Shown here: in pieces, positions 19,090-31,164 of the stretch
How the letters are laid out: each line of letters opens with the position of its first letter
How positions within the stretch are numbered: position 1 is the stretch's first letter
Assembly (NCBI RefSeq): GCF_905171765.1
Contig: NC_053390.1
Coordinates: 305,726,984-305,790,983 of the forward strand
Source of the DNA: Bufo bufo
Lineage: Eukaryota > Chordata > Amphibia > Anura > Bufonidae
Direction: 5' to 3'
DNA: 64,000 nucleotides
Made by a program: the position numbers and the translations under genes
Notes under the pieces: generated by a model
Told to the model about the DNA's origin: nothing
What the model saw: only the letters and a program-made list of their open reading frames with translations
Database searches by the model: none

Positions 19090-21293
19090 GCCAGCTCGTA
19101 TATAAAATGTAACTATTTCTACTAATTGGTTTCTGGTAGGTGTTGCAAATTATAATTCCATTTTCTATTGTAATCTGGAGATCCAAAAACTCTATTGTTG
19201 AATCACTTATATTAGATGTAAATGATAAATTATATGTATTGATATTTATCGCCTCCCAAAACTTTTGAAGTGTATTTCTATAGTTTTTCCATATGAAAAT
19301 GATGTCATCAATATACCTTTGCCAGAGCACCAGATCTGTCCCCAGCTTGGGAGTGATGACCTGCTCCTCCCATTCTGCCATGAATAAATTTGCATGTCTG
19401 GTGGCAAATCTGGTGCCCATAGTAGTGCCTTGTGTCTGTAAATAAAATTCTGATTAAAAAAAAAAGTAATTGTGGGTTAATATAAAGTCGACCCCTTCTA
19501 CTAGATATTCTATTTGGTCTAGAGGGAGTTGTCCATCCTTTTTAAGTTGTTTCCTCATAGCTTTCATTCCATGTTTCTGATTATGGTGTATAAGGAATGT
19601 AAATCTAGTGTACCTATTATCCAATGTGGTTGAAATGTCAGATTTTCCACTATCTGAATTATTTGTGTAGTATCTTTGGTATACGATCGTGTCTTTTTTA
19701 CTGTCCGTTGTAATAGTTTGTCTATATATTGGGATAGGTTTGCTGTAAGAGACCCTATCCCTGAAATTATAGGACGTCCTGGTGGATCTAACGGGTTATT
19801 GGCAGCCGTTGTTGTGTATTAAGTATAAATTTAAGTTCTTGTTCTGAAAAAAAATCTTTTTACAAACACTGAATCAATTTTTAATAATATTCTTTCGTAG
19901 GGTGATTTTTTAATTTCATCCTCCAATTGTCTCCTACATTCCTTACTATATTTTGCTGCTTCCAAAAGGACTATGGCGCCACCTTAATCTGCGGGACGAA
20001 TTACTATATTCTTCTCTGTAATTGTTTGATAGTCGCTATTTCTTGTTTGGTTAAATTATTATATTTATTATTGCATTTGTTATATATTTTACGTATATCG
20101 AATTCAACGCATTGGCGAAAGGTAGCCAGTTCTTGGCTGATTTCCTGTCTTGGATATTTTTTAGATTTATTTTTCAATCCTGTGTGTTGGTATTTGTCCA
20201 ATTTTGTTGGATGTTCTTCTAAATTTATCGGATTCTTCATATAATAATTTTTGAGACACAATTTTCTGATAAACTTTTCTATTCCAATGTACATATCAAA
20301 TTTATTTAAGTTGTTAGTGGGTGCAAACTTTAACCCCTTGTTTAATAGATTAATCTGTGCATCAGTGAGTGTGATGGTACTCAAATTTATTATATAATCT
20401 TTTTCGTGTTCATTTGTTGTTATTTGTTGTGTAGTCTTCTTATTTCTCCCTCCCCTCCGTAATTTCTTCTTCCTCCTTCATACGTGTGTGTCGTGTATTG
20501 GGGTCTCTGTGTGAAATTGTCCATTGGTTGACAGGGTATTCTCCGTGACTGTGGTGCTCTGTGCTGGTGTTATTCCTTGGTTCTCTGTTCTTGACTGGTT
20601 TGTATGTATCTCAAATTGTATTGATGTGTTGTTGGTGATCCTGGTAGATGTGTCCATGTAGGTGATTGTGGTGATCTTTGTCGGATTCGTGATCTATGGT
20701 GTGGCGGAGTTTTGTCTAAAAAATGTTGTTCTGCCAGTACTTCAAATCGATTAGTAACTGGTACCGAATATTTTGTATGTACATTTGTATGTGTTTCATG
20801 TATTTTTTCATTTTCTTTATTTTTTTGTTGGTTTGGCTGTTCTCCCTATTTTTGGTCTTTTCTAGGATTATTTTTAAATGTTTTAGTTTTTTTATTAATA
20901 ATTTCTTGTTCTACTCTATCTAAACTTTGGCAAAGTCTTTGCTGCCATATATCGAAATCTTCATTTTTTGGTAATTAGTCTATTATGTCCTTCATTTGAT
21001 TGATTTGATTAGTGGTATGCTCTAATATTTGAGATCTTCTTTTTATAATTAATTGTATTAATGCTATGGATTGTTCTTGTAATAAAGTGTCCCATTCTGC
21101 ACTCCACAGGTCATGTGCTGGGGTTTTGGATAAAAGTAATCCCTTGGGTATTTTCCCACATTCTATATATTGTTTGAGTGATCGGATCTCCCACCTCTGT
21201 CTTAGTTGTTTTAATAGAAGAAATTCTAATTCCTTAAATGTTTCTGACATAGTTTTCTCTTCTAATTGACTACCATGTGCTGTATCTACATCT
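19090..21293 (-). pseudogene. PLE reverse transcriptase, degenerate and C-truncated
   Basis: N-terminal piece (21293-20975): KQLRQRWEIRSLKQYIECGKIPKGL and a following Trp-Asp segment. Middle piece (20384-20004): LNKGLKFAPTNNLNKFDMYI, a hallmark of vertebrate PLEs. RT core in other frames: GGAIVLLEAAKYS, PGRPIISGIGSLTANLSQYID, and at 19420-19090 MGTRFATRHANLFMAEWEE and LWQRYIDDIIFIW (YIDD catalytic box intact). It then reads IEFLDLQITIENG before L1-A cuts in. Several stops and frameshifts separate the pieces. Family: Poseidon/Neptune-type vertebrate PLEs, by motif memory. Confidence 0.85.
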
Positions 21294-21749
21294 TTAACCA
21301 CTTCAGCCCCCAGTGCTTAAACACCCTGAAAGACCAGGCCACTTTTTACACTTCTGAGCTACACTACTTTCACCATTTATTGCTCGGTCATGCAACTTAC
21401 CACCCAAATGAATTTTACCTCCTTTTCTTCTCACTAATAGAGCTTTCATTTGGTGGTATTTCTTTGCTGCTGACATTTTTACTTTTTTTGTTATTAATCG
21501 AAATTTAACGATTTTTTTGCAAAAAAATGACATTTTTCACTTTCAGTTGTCAAATTTTGCAAAAAAAACTACATCCATATATAAATTTTGCTCTAAATTT
21601 ATTGTTCTACATGTCTTTGATAAAAAAAAAATGTTTGGGTAAAAAAAAAATGGTTTGGGTAAAAGTTATAGCGTTTACAAACTATGGTACAAAAATGTGA
21701 ATTTCCGCTTTTTGAAGCAGCTCTGACTTTCTGAGCACCTGTCATGTTT

Positions 21750-24350
21750 CCTGAGGTTCTACAATGCCCAGACAGTACAAACACCCCACAAATGACCCCA
21801 TTTCGGAAAGTACACACCCTAAGGTATTCGCTGATGGGCATAGTGAGTTCATAGAACTTTTTATTTTTTGTCACAAGTTAGCGGAAAATGATGATTTTTT
21901 TATTTTTATTTTTTTTTCTTACAAAGTCTCATATTCCACTAACTTGTGACAAAAAATAAAAACTTCTATGAACTCACTATGCCCATCAGCGAATACCTTG
22001 GGGTCTCTTCTTTCCAAAATGGGGTCACTTGTGGGGTAGTTATACTGCCCTGGCATTCTAGGGGCCCAAATGTGTGGTAAGGAGTTTGAAATCAAATTCT
22101 GTAAAAAATGACCTGTGAAATCCGAAAGGTGCTCTTTGGAATATGGGCCCCTTTGCCCACCTAGGCTGCAAAAAAGTGTCACACATCTGGTATCTCCATA
22201 CTCAGGAGAAGGTGGGGAATGTGTTTTGGGGTGTCTTTTTACATATACCCATGCTGGGTGAGAGAAATATCTTGGTCAAATGCCAACTTTGTATAAAAAA
22301 ATGGGAAAAGTTGTCTTTTGCCAAGATATTTCTCTCACCCAGCATGGGTATATGTAAAATGACACCCCAAAACACATTCCCCACCTTCTCCTGAGTACGG
22401 CAATACCAGATGTGTGACACTTTTTTGCAGCCTAGGTGGGCAAAGTGGCCCATATTCCAAAGAGCACCTTTCGGATTTCACAGGTCATTTTTTACAGAAT
22501 TTGATTTCAAACTCCTTACCACACATTTGGGCCCCTAGAATGCCAGGGCAGTATAACTACCCCACAAGTGACCCCATTTTGGAAAGAAGACACCCCAAGG
22601 TATTCCGTGAGGGGCATGGCAAGTTCCTAGAATTTTTTATTTTTTGTCACAAGTTAGTGGAAAATGATGATTTTTATTTTTATTTTTTTTTCATACAAAG
22701 TCTCATATTCCACTAACTTGTGACAAAAAAATAAAAACTTCCATGAACTCACTATGCCCATCAGCGAATACCTTGGGGTCTCTTCTTTCCAAAATGGGGT
22801 CACTTGTGGGGTGGTTATACTGCCCTGGCATTCTAGGGGCCCAAATGTGTGGTAAGGAGTTTGAAATCAAATTCTGTAAAAAATGACCTGTGAAATCCGA
22901 AAGGTGCTCTTTGGAATATGGGCCCCTTTGCCCACCTAGGCTGCAAAAAAGTGTCACACATCTGGTATCTCCGTACTCAGGAGAAGGTGGGGAATGTGTT
23001 TTGGGGTGTCTTTTTACATATACCCATGCTGGGTGAGATAAATATCTTGGTCAAATGCCAACTTTGTATAAAAAAATGGGAAAAGTTGTCTTTTGCCAAG
23101 ATATTTCTCTCACCCAGCAGGGGTATATGTAAAATGACACCCCAAAACACATTCCCCACCTTCTCCTGAGTACGGAGATACCAGATGTGTGACACTTTTT
23201 TGCAGCCTAGGTGGGCAAAGGGGCCCATATTCCAAAGAGCACCTTTCGGATTTCACAGGTCATTTTTTACAGAATTTGATTTCAAACTCCTTACCACACA
23301 TTTGGGCCCCTAGAATGCCAGGGCAGTATAACTACCCCACAAGTGACCCCATTTTGGAAAGAAGAGACCCCAAGGTATTCGCTGATGGGCATAGTGAGTT
23401 CATGGAAGTTTTTATTTTTTGTCACAAGTTAGTGGAATATGAGACTTTGTATGAAAAAAAAAAAAAAAAAAAAAAAAATCAGCATTTTCCACTAACTTGT
23501 GACAAAAAATAAAAAATTCTAGGAACTCGCCATGCCCCTCACGGAATACCTTGGGGTGTCTTCTTTCCAAAATGGGGTCACTTGTGGGGTAGTTATACTG
23601 CCCTGGCATTTTCCAGGGGCCCTAATGTGTGGTAAGTAGGTAAATGACCTGTGAAATCCTAAAGGTGCTCTTTGGAATATGGGCCCCTTTGCCCACCTAG
23701 GCTGCAAAAAAGTGTCACACATGTGGTATCGCCATATTCAGGAGAAGTTGGGGAATGTGTTTTGGGGTGTCATTTTACATATACGCTTGCTGGGTGAGAG
23801 AAATATCTTGGCAAAAGACAACTTTTCCCATTTTTGTATACAAAGTTGGCATTTGACCAAGATATTTATCTCACCCAGCATGGGTATATGTAAAATGACA
23901 CCCCAAAACACATTCCCCAACTTCTCCTGAGTACGGCGATACCAGATGTGTGACACTTTTTTGCAGCCTAGATGCGCAAAGGTGCCCAAATTCCTTTTAG
24001 GAGGGCATTTTTAGATATTTGGATACCAGACTTCTTCTCACGCTTTGGGGCCCCTAGAATGCCAGGGCAGTATAAATACCCCACATGTGACCCCATTTTG
24101 GAAAGAAGACACCCCAAGGTATTCAATGAGGGGCATGGCGAGTTCATAGAAATTTATTTTTTTTGGCACAAGTTAGCGGAAATTGATATTTTTAATTTTT
24201 TTCTCACAAAGTCTCCCGTTCCGCTAACTTGGGACAAAAATTTCAATCTTTCATGGACTCAATATGCCCCTCACGGAATACCTGGGGGTGTCTTCTTTCC
24301 GAAATGGGGTCACATGTGGGGTATTTATACTGCCCTGGCATTCTAGGGGC
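21750..24350. repeat. Alternating inverted-repeat array, about 775-bp direct period
   Basis: A block of about 385 bp ('gtgtcttctttccaaaatgg', 'aggctgcaaaaaagtgtcac', 'cccatgctgggtgagaga') appears alternately on plus and minus strands. Symmetry centres fall near 21915, 22300, 22690, 23075, 23470, 23840 and 24200, alternating between an A/T-rich centre and a 'gggaaaag' centre. Each pair of blocks forms a potential hairpin, and identical blocks recur every 775 bp (22414 to 23189). Frames of 83-124 residues on both strands are copies of the same block and are not genes. Confidence 0.9.
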
Positions 24351-24529
24351 CCTAAAGCGTGAGAAGAAGTCTGGAATATAAATGTCTAAAAAATTTTACG
24401 CATTTGGTTTCCGTGAGGGGTATGGTGAGTTCATGTGAGATTTTATTTTTTGACACAAGTTAGTGGAATATGAGACTTTGTAAGAAAAAAAAAAAATAAT
24501 TCCGCTAACTTGGGCCAAAAAAATGTCTG

Positions 24530-26540
24530 AATGGAGCCTTACAGAGGGTGATCAATGACAGGGGGGTGATCAATGACAGGGGGGTGATCAATGACAGGGG
24601 GGGTGATCAATGACAGGGGGTTGATCAATGACAGGGGGGTGATCAGGGAGTCTATATGGGGTGATCACCAGTCATTGATCACGCCCCTGTAAGGCTTCAT
24701 TCAGACGTCCGGATGCGTTTTGCGGATCCGATCCATCTATCAGTGGATCCGTAAAAATCATGCGGACGTCTGAATGGAGCTTTACAGGGGGGTAATCAAT
24801 GACAGGGGGGGTAATCAATGACAGGGGGGTGATCAGGGAGTCTATATGGGGTGATCACCACAGTCATTGATCACGCCCCTGTAAGGCTTCATTCAGACGT
24901 CCGGATGCGTTTTGCGGATCCGATCCATCTATCAGTGGATCCGTAAAAATCATGCGGACGTCTGAATGGAGCTTTACAGGGGGGTAATCAATGACAGGGG
25001 GGTAATCAATGACAGGGGGGTGATCAGGGAGTCTATATGGGGTGATCACCACAGTCATTGATCACGCCCCTGTAAGGCTTCATTCAGACGTCCGGATGCG
25101 TTTTGCGGATCCGATCCATCTATCAGTGCATCCGTAAAAATCATGCGGACATCTGAATGGAGCTTTACAGGGGGGTAATCAATGACAGGGGGGTGATCAG
25201 GGAGTCTATATGGGGTGATCACCACAGTCATTGATCATGCCCCTGTAAGGCTTCATTCAGACGTCCGGATGCGTTTTGCGGATCGGATCCATCTATCAGT
25301 GCATCCGTAAAAATCATGCGGACATCTGAATGGAGCTTTACAGGGGGGTGATCAGGGAGTCTATATGGGGTGATCACCACAGTCATTGATCATGCCCCTG
25401 TAAGGCTTCATTCAGACGTCCGGATGCGTTTTGCGGATCCGATCCATCTATCAGTGCATCCGTAAAAATCATGCGGACATCTGAATGGAGCTTTACAGGG
25501 GGGTAATCAATGACAGGGGGGGTGATCACCACAGTCATTGATCATGCCCCTGTAAGGCTTCATTCAGACGTCCGGATGCTTTTTGCGGATCGGATCCATC
25601 TATCAGTGCATCCGTAAAAATCATGCGGACATCTGAATGGAGCTTTACAGGGGGGTGATCAGGGAGTCTATATGGGGTGATCACCACAGTCATTGATCAT
25701 GCCCCTGTAAGGCTTCATTCAGACGTCCGGATGCGTTTTGCGGATCGGATCCATCTATCAGTGCATCCGTAAAAATCATGCGGACATCTGAATGGAGCTT
25801 TACAGGGGGGTGATCAGGGAGTCTATATGGGGTGATCACCACAGTCATTGATCATGCCCCTGTAAGGCTTCATTCAGACGTCCGGATGCGTTTTGCGGAT
25901 CGGATCCATCTATCAGTGCATCCGTAAAAATCATGCGGACATCTGAATGGAGCTTTACAGGGGGGTGATCAGGGAGTCTATATGGGGTGATCACCACAGT
26001 CATTGATCATGCCCCTGTAAGGCTTCATTCAGACGTCCGGATGCGTTTTGCGGATCGGATCCATCTATAAGTGCATCCGTAAAAATCATGCGGACATCTG
26101 AATGGAGCTTTACAGGGGGGTGATCAGGGAGTCTATATGGGGTGATCACCACAGTCATTGATCATGCCCCTGTAAGGCTTCATTCAGACGTCCGGATGCG
26201 TTTTGCGGATCCGATCCATCTATCAGTGGATCCGTAAAAATCATGCGGACGTCTGAATGGAGCTTTACAGGGGGTTGATCAATGACAGGGGTGTAATCAA
26301 TGACAGGGGGGGTGATCAGGGAGTCTATATGGGGTGATAACCACAGTCATTGATCACGCCCCTGTAAGGCTTCATTCAGACGTCCGGATGCGTTTTGCGG
26401 ATCCGATCCATCTATCAGTGGATCCGTAAAAATCATGCGGACATCTGAATGGAGCTTTACAGGGGGGTGATCAATGACAGGGGGGTAATCAATGACAGGG
26501 GGTGATCAGGGAGTCTATATGGGGTGATCAGGGGTGATCA
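24530..26540. repeat. Minisatellite built from a palindromic MITE-like unit, 11 copies
   Basis: Units start with 'aaggcttcattcagacgtcc' near 24690, 24881, 25071, 25241, 25401, 25551, 25703, 25861, 26013, 26171 and 26361. Each contains 'gcggatccgatccatctatc', then the inverted 'gcggacgtctgaatggagct', then spacer words 'gggggtgatcaatgacaggg' in one to five copies. Period varies from 150 to 191 bp with spacer number. The unit's outer ends match those of the MITE at 9282-9573 in style. The left edge (24540-24650) is a pure 18-20 bp 'gatcaatgacagggg' run. Confidence 0.9.
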
Positions 26541-26942
26541 GGGGCTAATAAGGGGTTAATAAGTGACGGGGGGGGGTGTAGTGTAGTGTAGTGGTGCTTG
26601 GTGGGACTTTACTGAGCTACCTGTGTCCTCTGGTGGTCGATCCAAACAAATGGGACCACCAGAGGACCAGGTAGCAGGTATATTAGACGCTGTTATCAAA
26701 ACAGCGTCTAATATACCTGTTAGGGGTTAAAAAAAACACATCTCCAGCCTGCCAGCGAACGATCGCCGCTGGCAGGCTGGAGATCAACTCTCTTACCTTC
26801 CGTTCCTGTGAGCGCGCGCGCCTGTGTGCGCGCGTTCACAGGAAATCTCGGCCATCGCGAGATGACGCATATATGCGTGACTCTGCGCAGGGCTGCCACC
26901 TCCGGAACGCGATCCTGCGTTAGGCGGTCCGGAGGTGGTTAA

Positions 26943-27950
26943 ACATAAAGGATTCTACCGTCAAACGTTTATTTTTCATATGATTCCAAATGTTCATTAT
27001 CAACAAATAGGGAGATCTACCCTAAATAGGTAAAATGTAAATCAATAATAAAATGATGATAAGGTGGCTCTCCTAGATATTGATATGGAATAGGTGCTTT
27101 AACCTATTCGACTCACATTGTCGTACAATAATCACAGAAAATATTTATAATAAGGTAGGCCCACAGCATATGGAATTACATGGATCAAGGATATCTCTGT
27201 AACACACAAAAATGTATTTATAAACATAAAACTACTGTACAAAATTTGCAAAATCAAATATCTTAAAATGTGGTTAAAAAATAATGAAGTTAAAAATGCA
27301 ATAAGATAAAATCATCCAGTTATGTCCAGTTACATGAGTTGGTTTCTGTAATCAAGGTGACTGGAAGAATTATCACCATCTGAACTTGTAGTTCTATAGC
27401 AGCATATATTAAGTCTTAAAACTGTTAAATCAAATTTCATACAGTCTGTATGCAAAGTTCTGATCAAGCAGTCACCTTCAAATAAATTGACAATGCGGTG
27501 CACTAGATCCCGTAGGTTTAAAAATTAAGTACGTTTATATCATAGGCATACTGAACCACATAGTATATAGCTGAAAGTTAACAGTTCAAAAGTAAAATTT
27601 CCAGTAGTGTTTGATATATAGCTAGCTGTAGTATATGTATCTATTGTTCCATATTATGTCATAATAGTCCGTAGGTAAATAGATATCCCAACATACATAT
27701 GTTGTGACTCGCTAGAATAACGAATCCTGTATTTCAGATCACACGATCTGCATTCAACAGCGTCCAGCCTCCGTCAAGGAAGCTATAAGTAAGTATTCAT
27801 ATGTCCATATATCTATTTAGCAGATTGTACTGGTATGTGGAGACACCATCGCACACATAGTTGCTATTTCCTTATAATTGGATGCAGAGGTAGATACAAT
27901 CGGTGCCTACCGTGGCGTCCCACGTGGTCTCCGGCACATACAAATCAAAT
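26943..27950 (-). repeat. PLE terminal arm, left copy
   Basis: The leader of the minus-strand PLE recurs in inverted form at 28764-28840 plus 31165-31970. Shared words include 'gggatatctatttacct', 'ttcagatcacacgatctgca'-like and 'cacgtgggacgccacgg'. The two arms face each other across a core of about 800 bp. Such inverted or tandem terminal copies are a known peculiarity of PLEs. Confidence 0.8.
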
Positions 27951-27952
27951 AC

Positions 27953-28030
27953 ATTTTTCATTCCCAATCTAATTTCTCACTTAGTGATTTATAGTAAGCG
28001 AGAAATTAGATTGGGAATGAAAAATGTATT
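27953..28030. repeat. Short hairpin with about 30-bp arms
   Basis: 'ttttcattcccaatctaatt' and its complement face each other around 'ttagtgatttatag' (centre near 27990). It lies exactly where the left PLE arm ends, so it may mark the junction between two head-to-head PLE copies. Confidence 0.85.
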
Positions 28031-28139
28031 TATTTATTATAAATAACCACAAAGTACATAAAAGGAAGAAAAAGTGCGTACAGCTTATATATTTTTTATA
28101 TATATATTTTAGAAAATTTATATAATTTTTATATACATT

Positions 28140-28840
28140 TTATATAATAATTTTTCTCTCTATATGTGATTTATGAACATATGATATGTACTGGATTTGT
28201 TTTGAGACTATATAATAGATAGATCTCATAAATGGAGACATTCTAGACCTATATGTCCAAAACCGCATGAGTAAACGCAAGTGAATCGCAGGAGATCTAA
28301 TCCCTAAGATACCTACACAGCGTCTATTGGAAACTCGATATAACCCGTTGGAAAAGCCACCCCATGTTTTTGATGGAACACAAATATGGAGGGAGATGCA
28401 AATATTTAAGGGTACTGACATCAGAGGGATACTAACCACTGAAGAAGGAGCACGTTCAAATGCCCCGAAACGCATCTGGTTTCTGGGGTCCCTGATGTCT
28501 GATGTACCCATACAGATCCATAATTAAATAGGAGATGAAGCGCTCCATATCTAACTTTTAAGGAATCACCACTTGAGGAAGTGAAGCCACTACCGGGACA
28601 AAGTCTTTCCACCTGTATCAAAGTTAACACGTGGGACTTTGATTTCTTCATCACACCGCACATGAAACCAGCGAGCTTCAATACACTCTAATGTGAGGAG
28701 CTAATACCGCGATCAGTAAGCTGCAATACACTCAGCAATGAGGAACAAACAGCTGGAGGTAAGATTTGTATGTGCTAGAGACCACGTGGGACGCCACGGC
28801 AGGCACCGATTGTTTCTACCTCCGCATCCAACTGTAAGTA
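28140..28840 (+). mobile_element. PLE end region between the two arms
   Basis: It contains 'ccactgaagaaggagcacgt' followed by 'ccccgaaacgcatctgg', the same arrangement as in the PLE fragment at 8697, then 'accacgtgggacgccacgg' (28780) leading into the right arm. No protein match; the 123- and 86-residue minus-strand frames here lack PLE motifs. Interpreted as the terminal repeat of a second, plus-oriented PLE copy lacking its ORF. Confidence 0.55.
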
Positions 28841-28989
28841 CCGTATTTTTCGCCCTATAAGACGCACTTTCAACCTCCCCCCAAAAGTAGGGGGAAAATG
28901 GAAGTGTGTCTTATGGGGTGAATACTGCCATTTGCACTGATACATTGCCGACCGCGATGCTGCACAGCGCGGCCGGTGGTGTATCAGCA

Positions 28990-29490
28990 GGAAAGGAGGA
29001 GGGGTGGGAGCCGAGATCTGGTGTTGTAATGGCAGCGGGGCCCAGTGCAGTCACTGTATTCTATTACACTGTAGTATTAATAGGTAACGTGTAGGCATCG
29101 GCGCTGTTTTAAACTATCGTAATCCTCTGCAGTATAGTGAAATCCATGTAGTATGGGCGGGCGGCGGCAGCGTAACGTCATTCACTACGTCACGCGCCTG
29201 CTCCACCTGCTTCATTCATAAAGTGGGAGGAGCAGGCGCGTGACGTAATGAATGACGTTACGCTGCCTCCGCCCGCCCACCCGGCCTGCCTACAGGAGTT
29301 TCAAGTGAGTACCGTACTATATGGATTTCTCTATGCTGCAGAGGATTACTATAGTTTAAAACAGTGCCCATGCCTACACGTTATCTATCAATACTACAGT
29401 GAGCGGGGCCCGGTGTAATAGAATACAGTGACTGCACCGGGCTCCGCTGCCATTACAACACCAGATGCCGGCTCCCACCCCCTGTATTGG
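28990..29490. repeat. Large palindrome, arms over 200 bp
   Basis: Left arm about 28990-29205 and right arm about 29228-29490, centre near 29216. Shared words include 'gcgtaacgtcatt', 'cctgctccac', 'tttaaactatcgtaatcctc'-type and 'ctggtgttgtaatggcagc'. The right arm carries about 50 bp more. It forms the core of the surrounding MITE. Confidence 0.85.
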
Positions 29491-29613
29491 GGGACATTCA
29501 CTATTTTACACAGGGACACTGTTATGGGGGGGGATCTGTGGATGACACTGTTACGGGGGGGAATCTGTGGATGACACATATACAGCATAAGATGCCCACA
29601 CCACAGATCCCCC

Positions 29614-30881
29614 TGTGAGGAATATGGATTAATATTTACTGTCAGCCATTCCTCACACCCACAATTTGCTGAAATATGGCAGAGAAAATCAAGCTCCACA
29701 GGGGGGCCCTGCTTCAAAGCCACAGCCAGATAGCAGAAAACTCCTAGCAGGTCACATTTTGTTGCATTTCACACCTCCAGTCAGACAGCACGGATCCTCC
29801 AGGAAAAAACCCCAGCAGGAGGTATCAGCCCTTGCCAGGATTAATGCTACCTCCCAGACATGTTGGCACCTACATTTCATAAGGAATTATGAAGCACCCG
29901 GCCATCGCAGGCGCAAACCAGATACATATTTGTGTCCCGGTGGCTATGAGGAACGTGCCCATGTTCTTGGTTTGATGGTGGGATGCCAGGGAAGGGAGAT
30001 ATACGTATCTCCCCACAGAAGCCAACTAACGGTACCATGTTTGAACTCTAGTTGTAGCCAGAACCCAGGTGGATCCGTTGGTCCCAGAACCATCTCCCTA
30101 TGACCTTCTGGACTGGAGCTATGAACCCTAAAGCGTTTTGTGGGTCAGTTGCAGCCTGGCCAGCAGAGGGGTGTGGACCCCTCCCAAAGGCCGGGAGGGG
30201 AGGTGCCAGCTACAGGTTAAAAGGCTTGTGCCAGCAAGCGGGCAGGTCTTTCTCTGAAGGAGGTCACATCGTGTAATGTGTTTAGGGGGACCCAGGGACC
30301 AGCTGACCTCACTTCCCTTCATGTGACTACAGCAAAGAACACCTCACAACCCAAAGGATTTTTCATTTTACCCAGTAACTGACTTTTGCTCTGCTTAACC
30401 CTGTTGTAACTATATCACCTGTATCTGTAAACTCAGGCCACTCTATATATTCTCTATGTATATTGTGTTATATCTAGTGTGCCCTTAAGGCGATTAAATA
30501 TATAATTTAATCTTCTGCTGTCTTGTATCTCGATCACGAATCCCCACGTCCATGTTTTGGCCTAGTTATAAGCTACCGCGGGTTGGTTTCTCACCCTATA
30601 TAATCCCGTTAGCGGACCGGGCTTATATCAAACGAGAAACTGGTGGCAGATACCCGGGCTAAGACAGCACTGTTTTCACTGCGGCAGTGAAAAGGCTCTC
30701 TCAGCTTGTTGCCTCTCTGTGCCCGCGTGGACAGGAGGTGTCTGTGTAAACTGTACCAAGCTGACCTTACCTGCTCCTCTGGAGGGCGTAACGTCGTGCT
30801 TTGGTAACCCGTGACCATACCGCGTCTCGTGGGCTCGACGTAGGTGACGTCAAGAGGGCACGAGGCGTGTAATTCGTCACA
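29614..30881. mobile_element. Probable solo LTR, 1268 bp, target CCCCC
   Basis: It begins TGTGAGGAAT and ends ATTCGTCACA, with CCCCC at 29609-29613 and 30882-30886. Deleting it rejoins 'cagatccccc' to 'atagcagtgtcatcc', the consensus of the surrounding tandem repeat. There is no coding region; the 145-residue frame 29666-30103 has no recognisable domain. A 'tggtggcaga' motif (30639), like a retroviral primer-binding tract, occurs inside, so part of an internal region may be included. Confidence 0.65.
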
Positions 30882-31050
30882 CCCCCATAGCAGTGTCATC
30901 CACAGATCCCCGCATAACAGTGCCATCCACAGATCCCCATAACAGTGCCATCCACAGATCCCCCTTAATAGTGCCATCCACAGATCCCCCTTAACAGTGT
31001 CATCCACAGATCCCCCATAATAGTGTCATCCACAGACCACCATTAGTTCA
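30882..31050. repeat. Tandem repeat of about 29 bp
   Basis: Six units of 'cagatcccccataacagtgc' plus 'catcca' run from 30886 to 31040 with small changes. The complement of the same unit appears twice at 29518-29575, so the array is part of the inverted design of the surrounding MITE. Confidence 0.85.
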
Positions 31051-31164
31051 AAACTCACCAAAAGCACACCTTTTGGTTCAAAATATTTATTTTCTTATTG
31101 TCCTCCTCTAAAACCTAGGTGCGTCTTATGGGCCGGTGCGTCTTATAAGGCGAAAAATATGGTA

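Larger units (their letters stand above)
21298..26938 (+). mobile_element. 5.6 kb TTAA-flanked non-autonomous element, copy 1
   Basis: TTAA flanks both ends (21294-21297, 26939-26942). Ends are CCACTTCAGCCCCC on the left and GGTCCGGAGGTGG on the right, i.e. short complementary CCAC(T/C)...GGTGG tips. Removing it with one TTAA restores the PLE start (M-F-K-D-V-D). Content: left unique part, alternating inverted repeats (about 21750-24350), a MITE-derived minisatellite (24530-26540) and right-end palindromes ('ctccagcctgccagcg', 26743, and 'acagcgtctaatatacctg', 26700). No transposase. TTAA preference fits Kolobok or piggyBac; I cannot choose. Copy 2 is at 45292-49518. Confidence 0.8.
19090..28000 (-). 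mobile_element. Penelope-like element (PLE), minus strand, split by a 5.6 kb insertion
   Basis: On the minus strand: the terminal arm and 5' leader (about 27950-26943), the start codon (MFKDVDTAHG, straddling the insertion), N-terminal region (21293-20975), RT (20384 to 19090). The element is truncated at 19090 by L1-A. The 3' part with a GIY-YIG endonuclease is not seen anywhere near L1-A's left side. The 21298-26938 element sits at a TTAA inside the second and third codons. Confidence 0.8.
28841..31162. mobile_element. TA-flanked palindromic MITE interrupted by an LTR
   Basis: Ends CCGTATTTTTCGCCCTATAA and the inverted TTATAAGGCGAAAAATATGG lie between TA at 28839-28840 and 31163-31164. The left PLE arm, which lacks this insertion, reads 'taaggaaatagc' where the right arm reads 'taag-TA-aatagc', confirming an insertion at TA. 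The interior holds a large palindrome (28990-29490) and tandem 'cagatcccccataacagtg' repeats. An LTR-like 1268-bp insert interrupts it. TA duplication suggests the Tc1/mariner superfamily. Confidence 0.8.

Noticed and set aside
22414..23512. Repeated open frames of 83-124 residues on both strands in the inverted arrays (also 46700-49300)
   Set aside because: They are one repeat block read in the same phase in each copy and on each strand; no start context, no domain, and frames end at block edges.
24530..26540. CRISPR-like regular direct repeats
   Set aside because: Units of 150-191 bp with homologous, not unique, spacers, inside a eukaryotic transposon; no cas genes.
28140..28681. 123- and 86-residue minus-strand frames in the PLE core as a GIY-YIG endonuclease
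   Set aside because: No GIY or YIG motif and no PLE C-terminal signature could be seen.
29666..30103. 145-residue frame within the probable solo LTR
   Set aside because: No gag, protease or envelope motif, and only one side of a retroelement present; better explained as non-coding LTR sequence.
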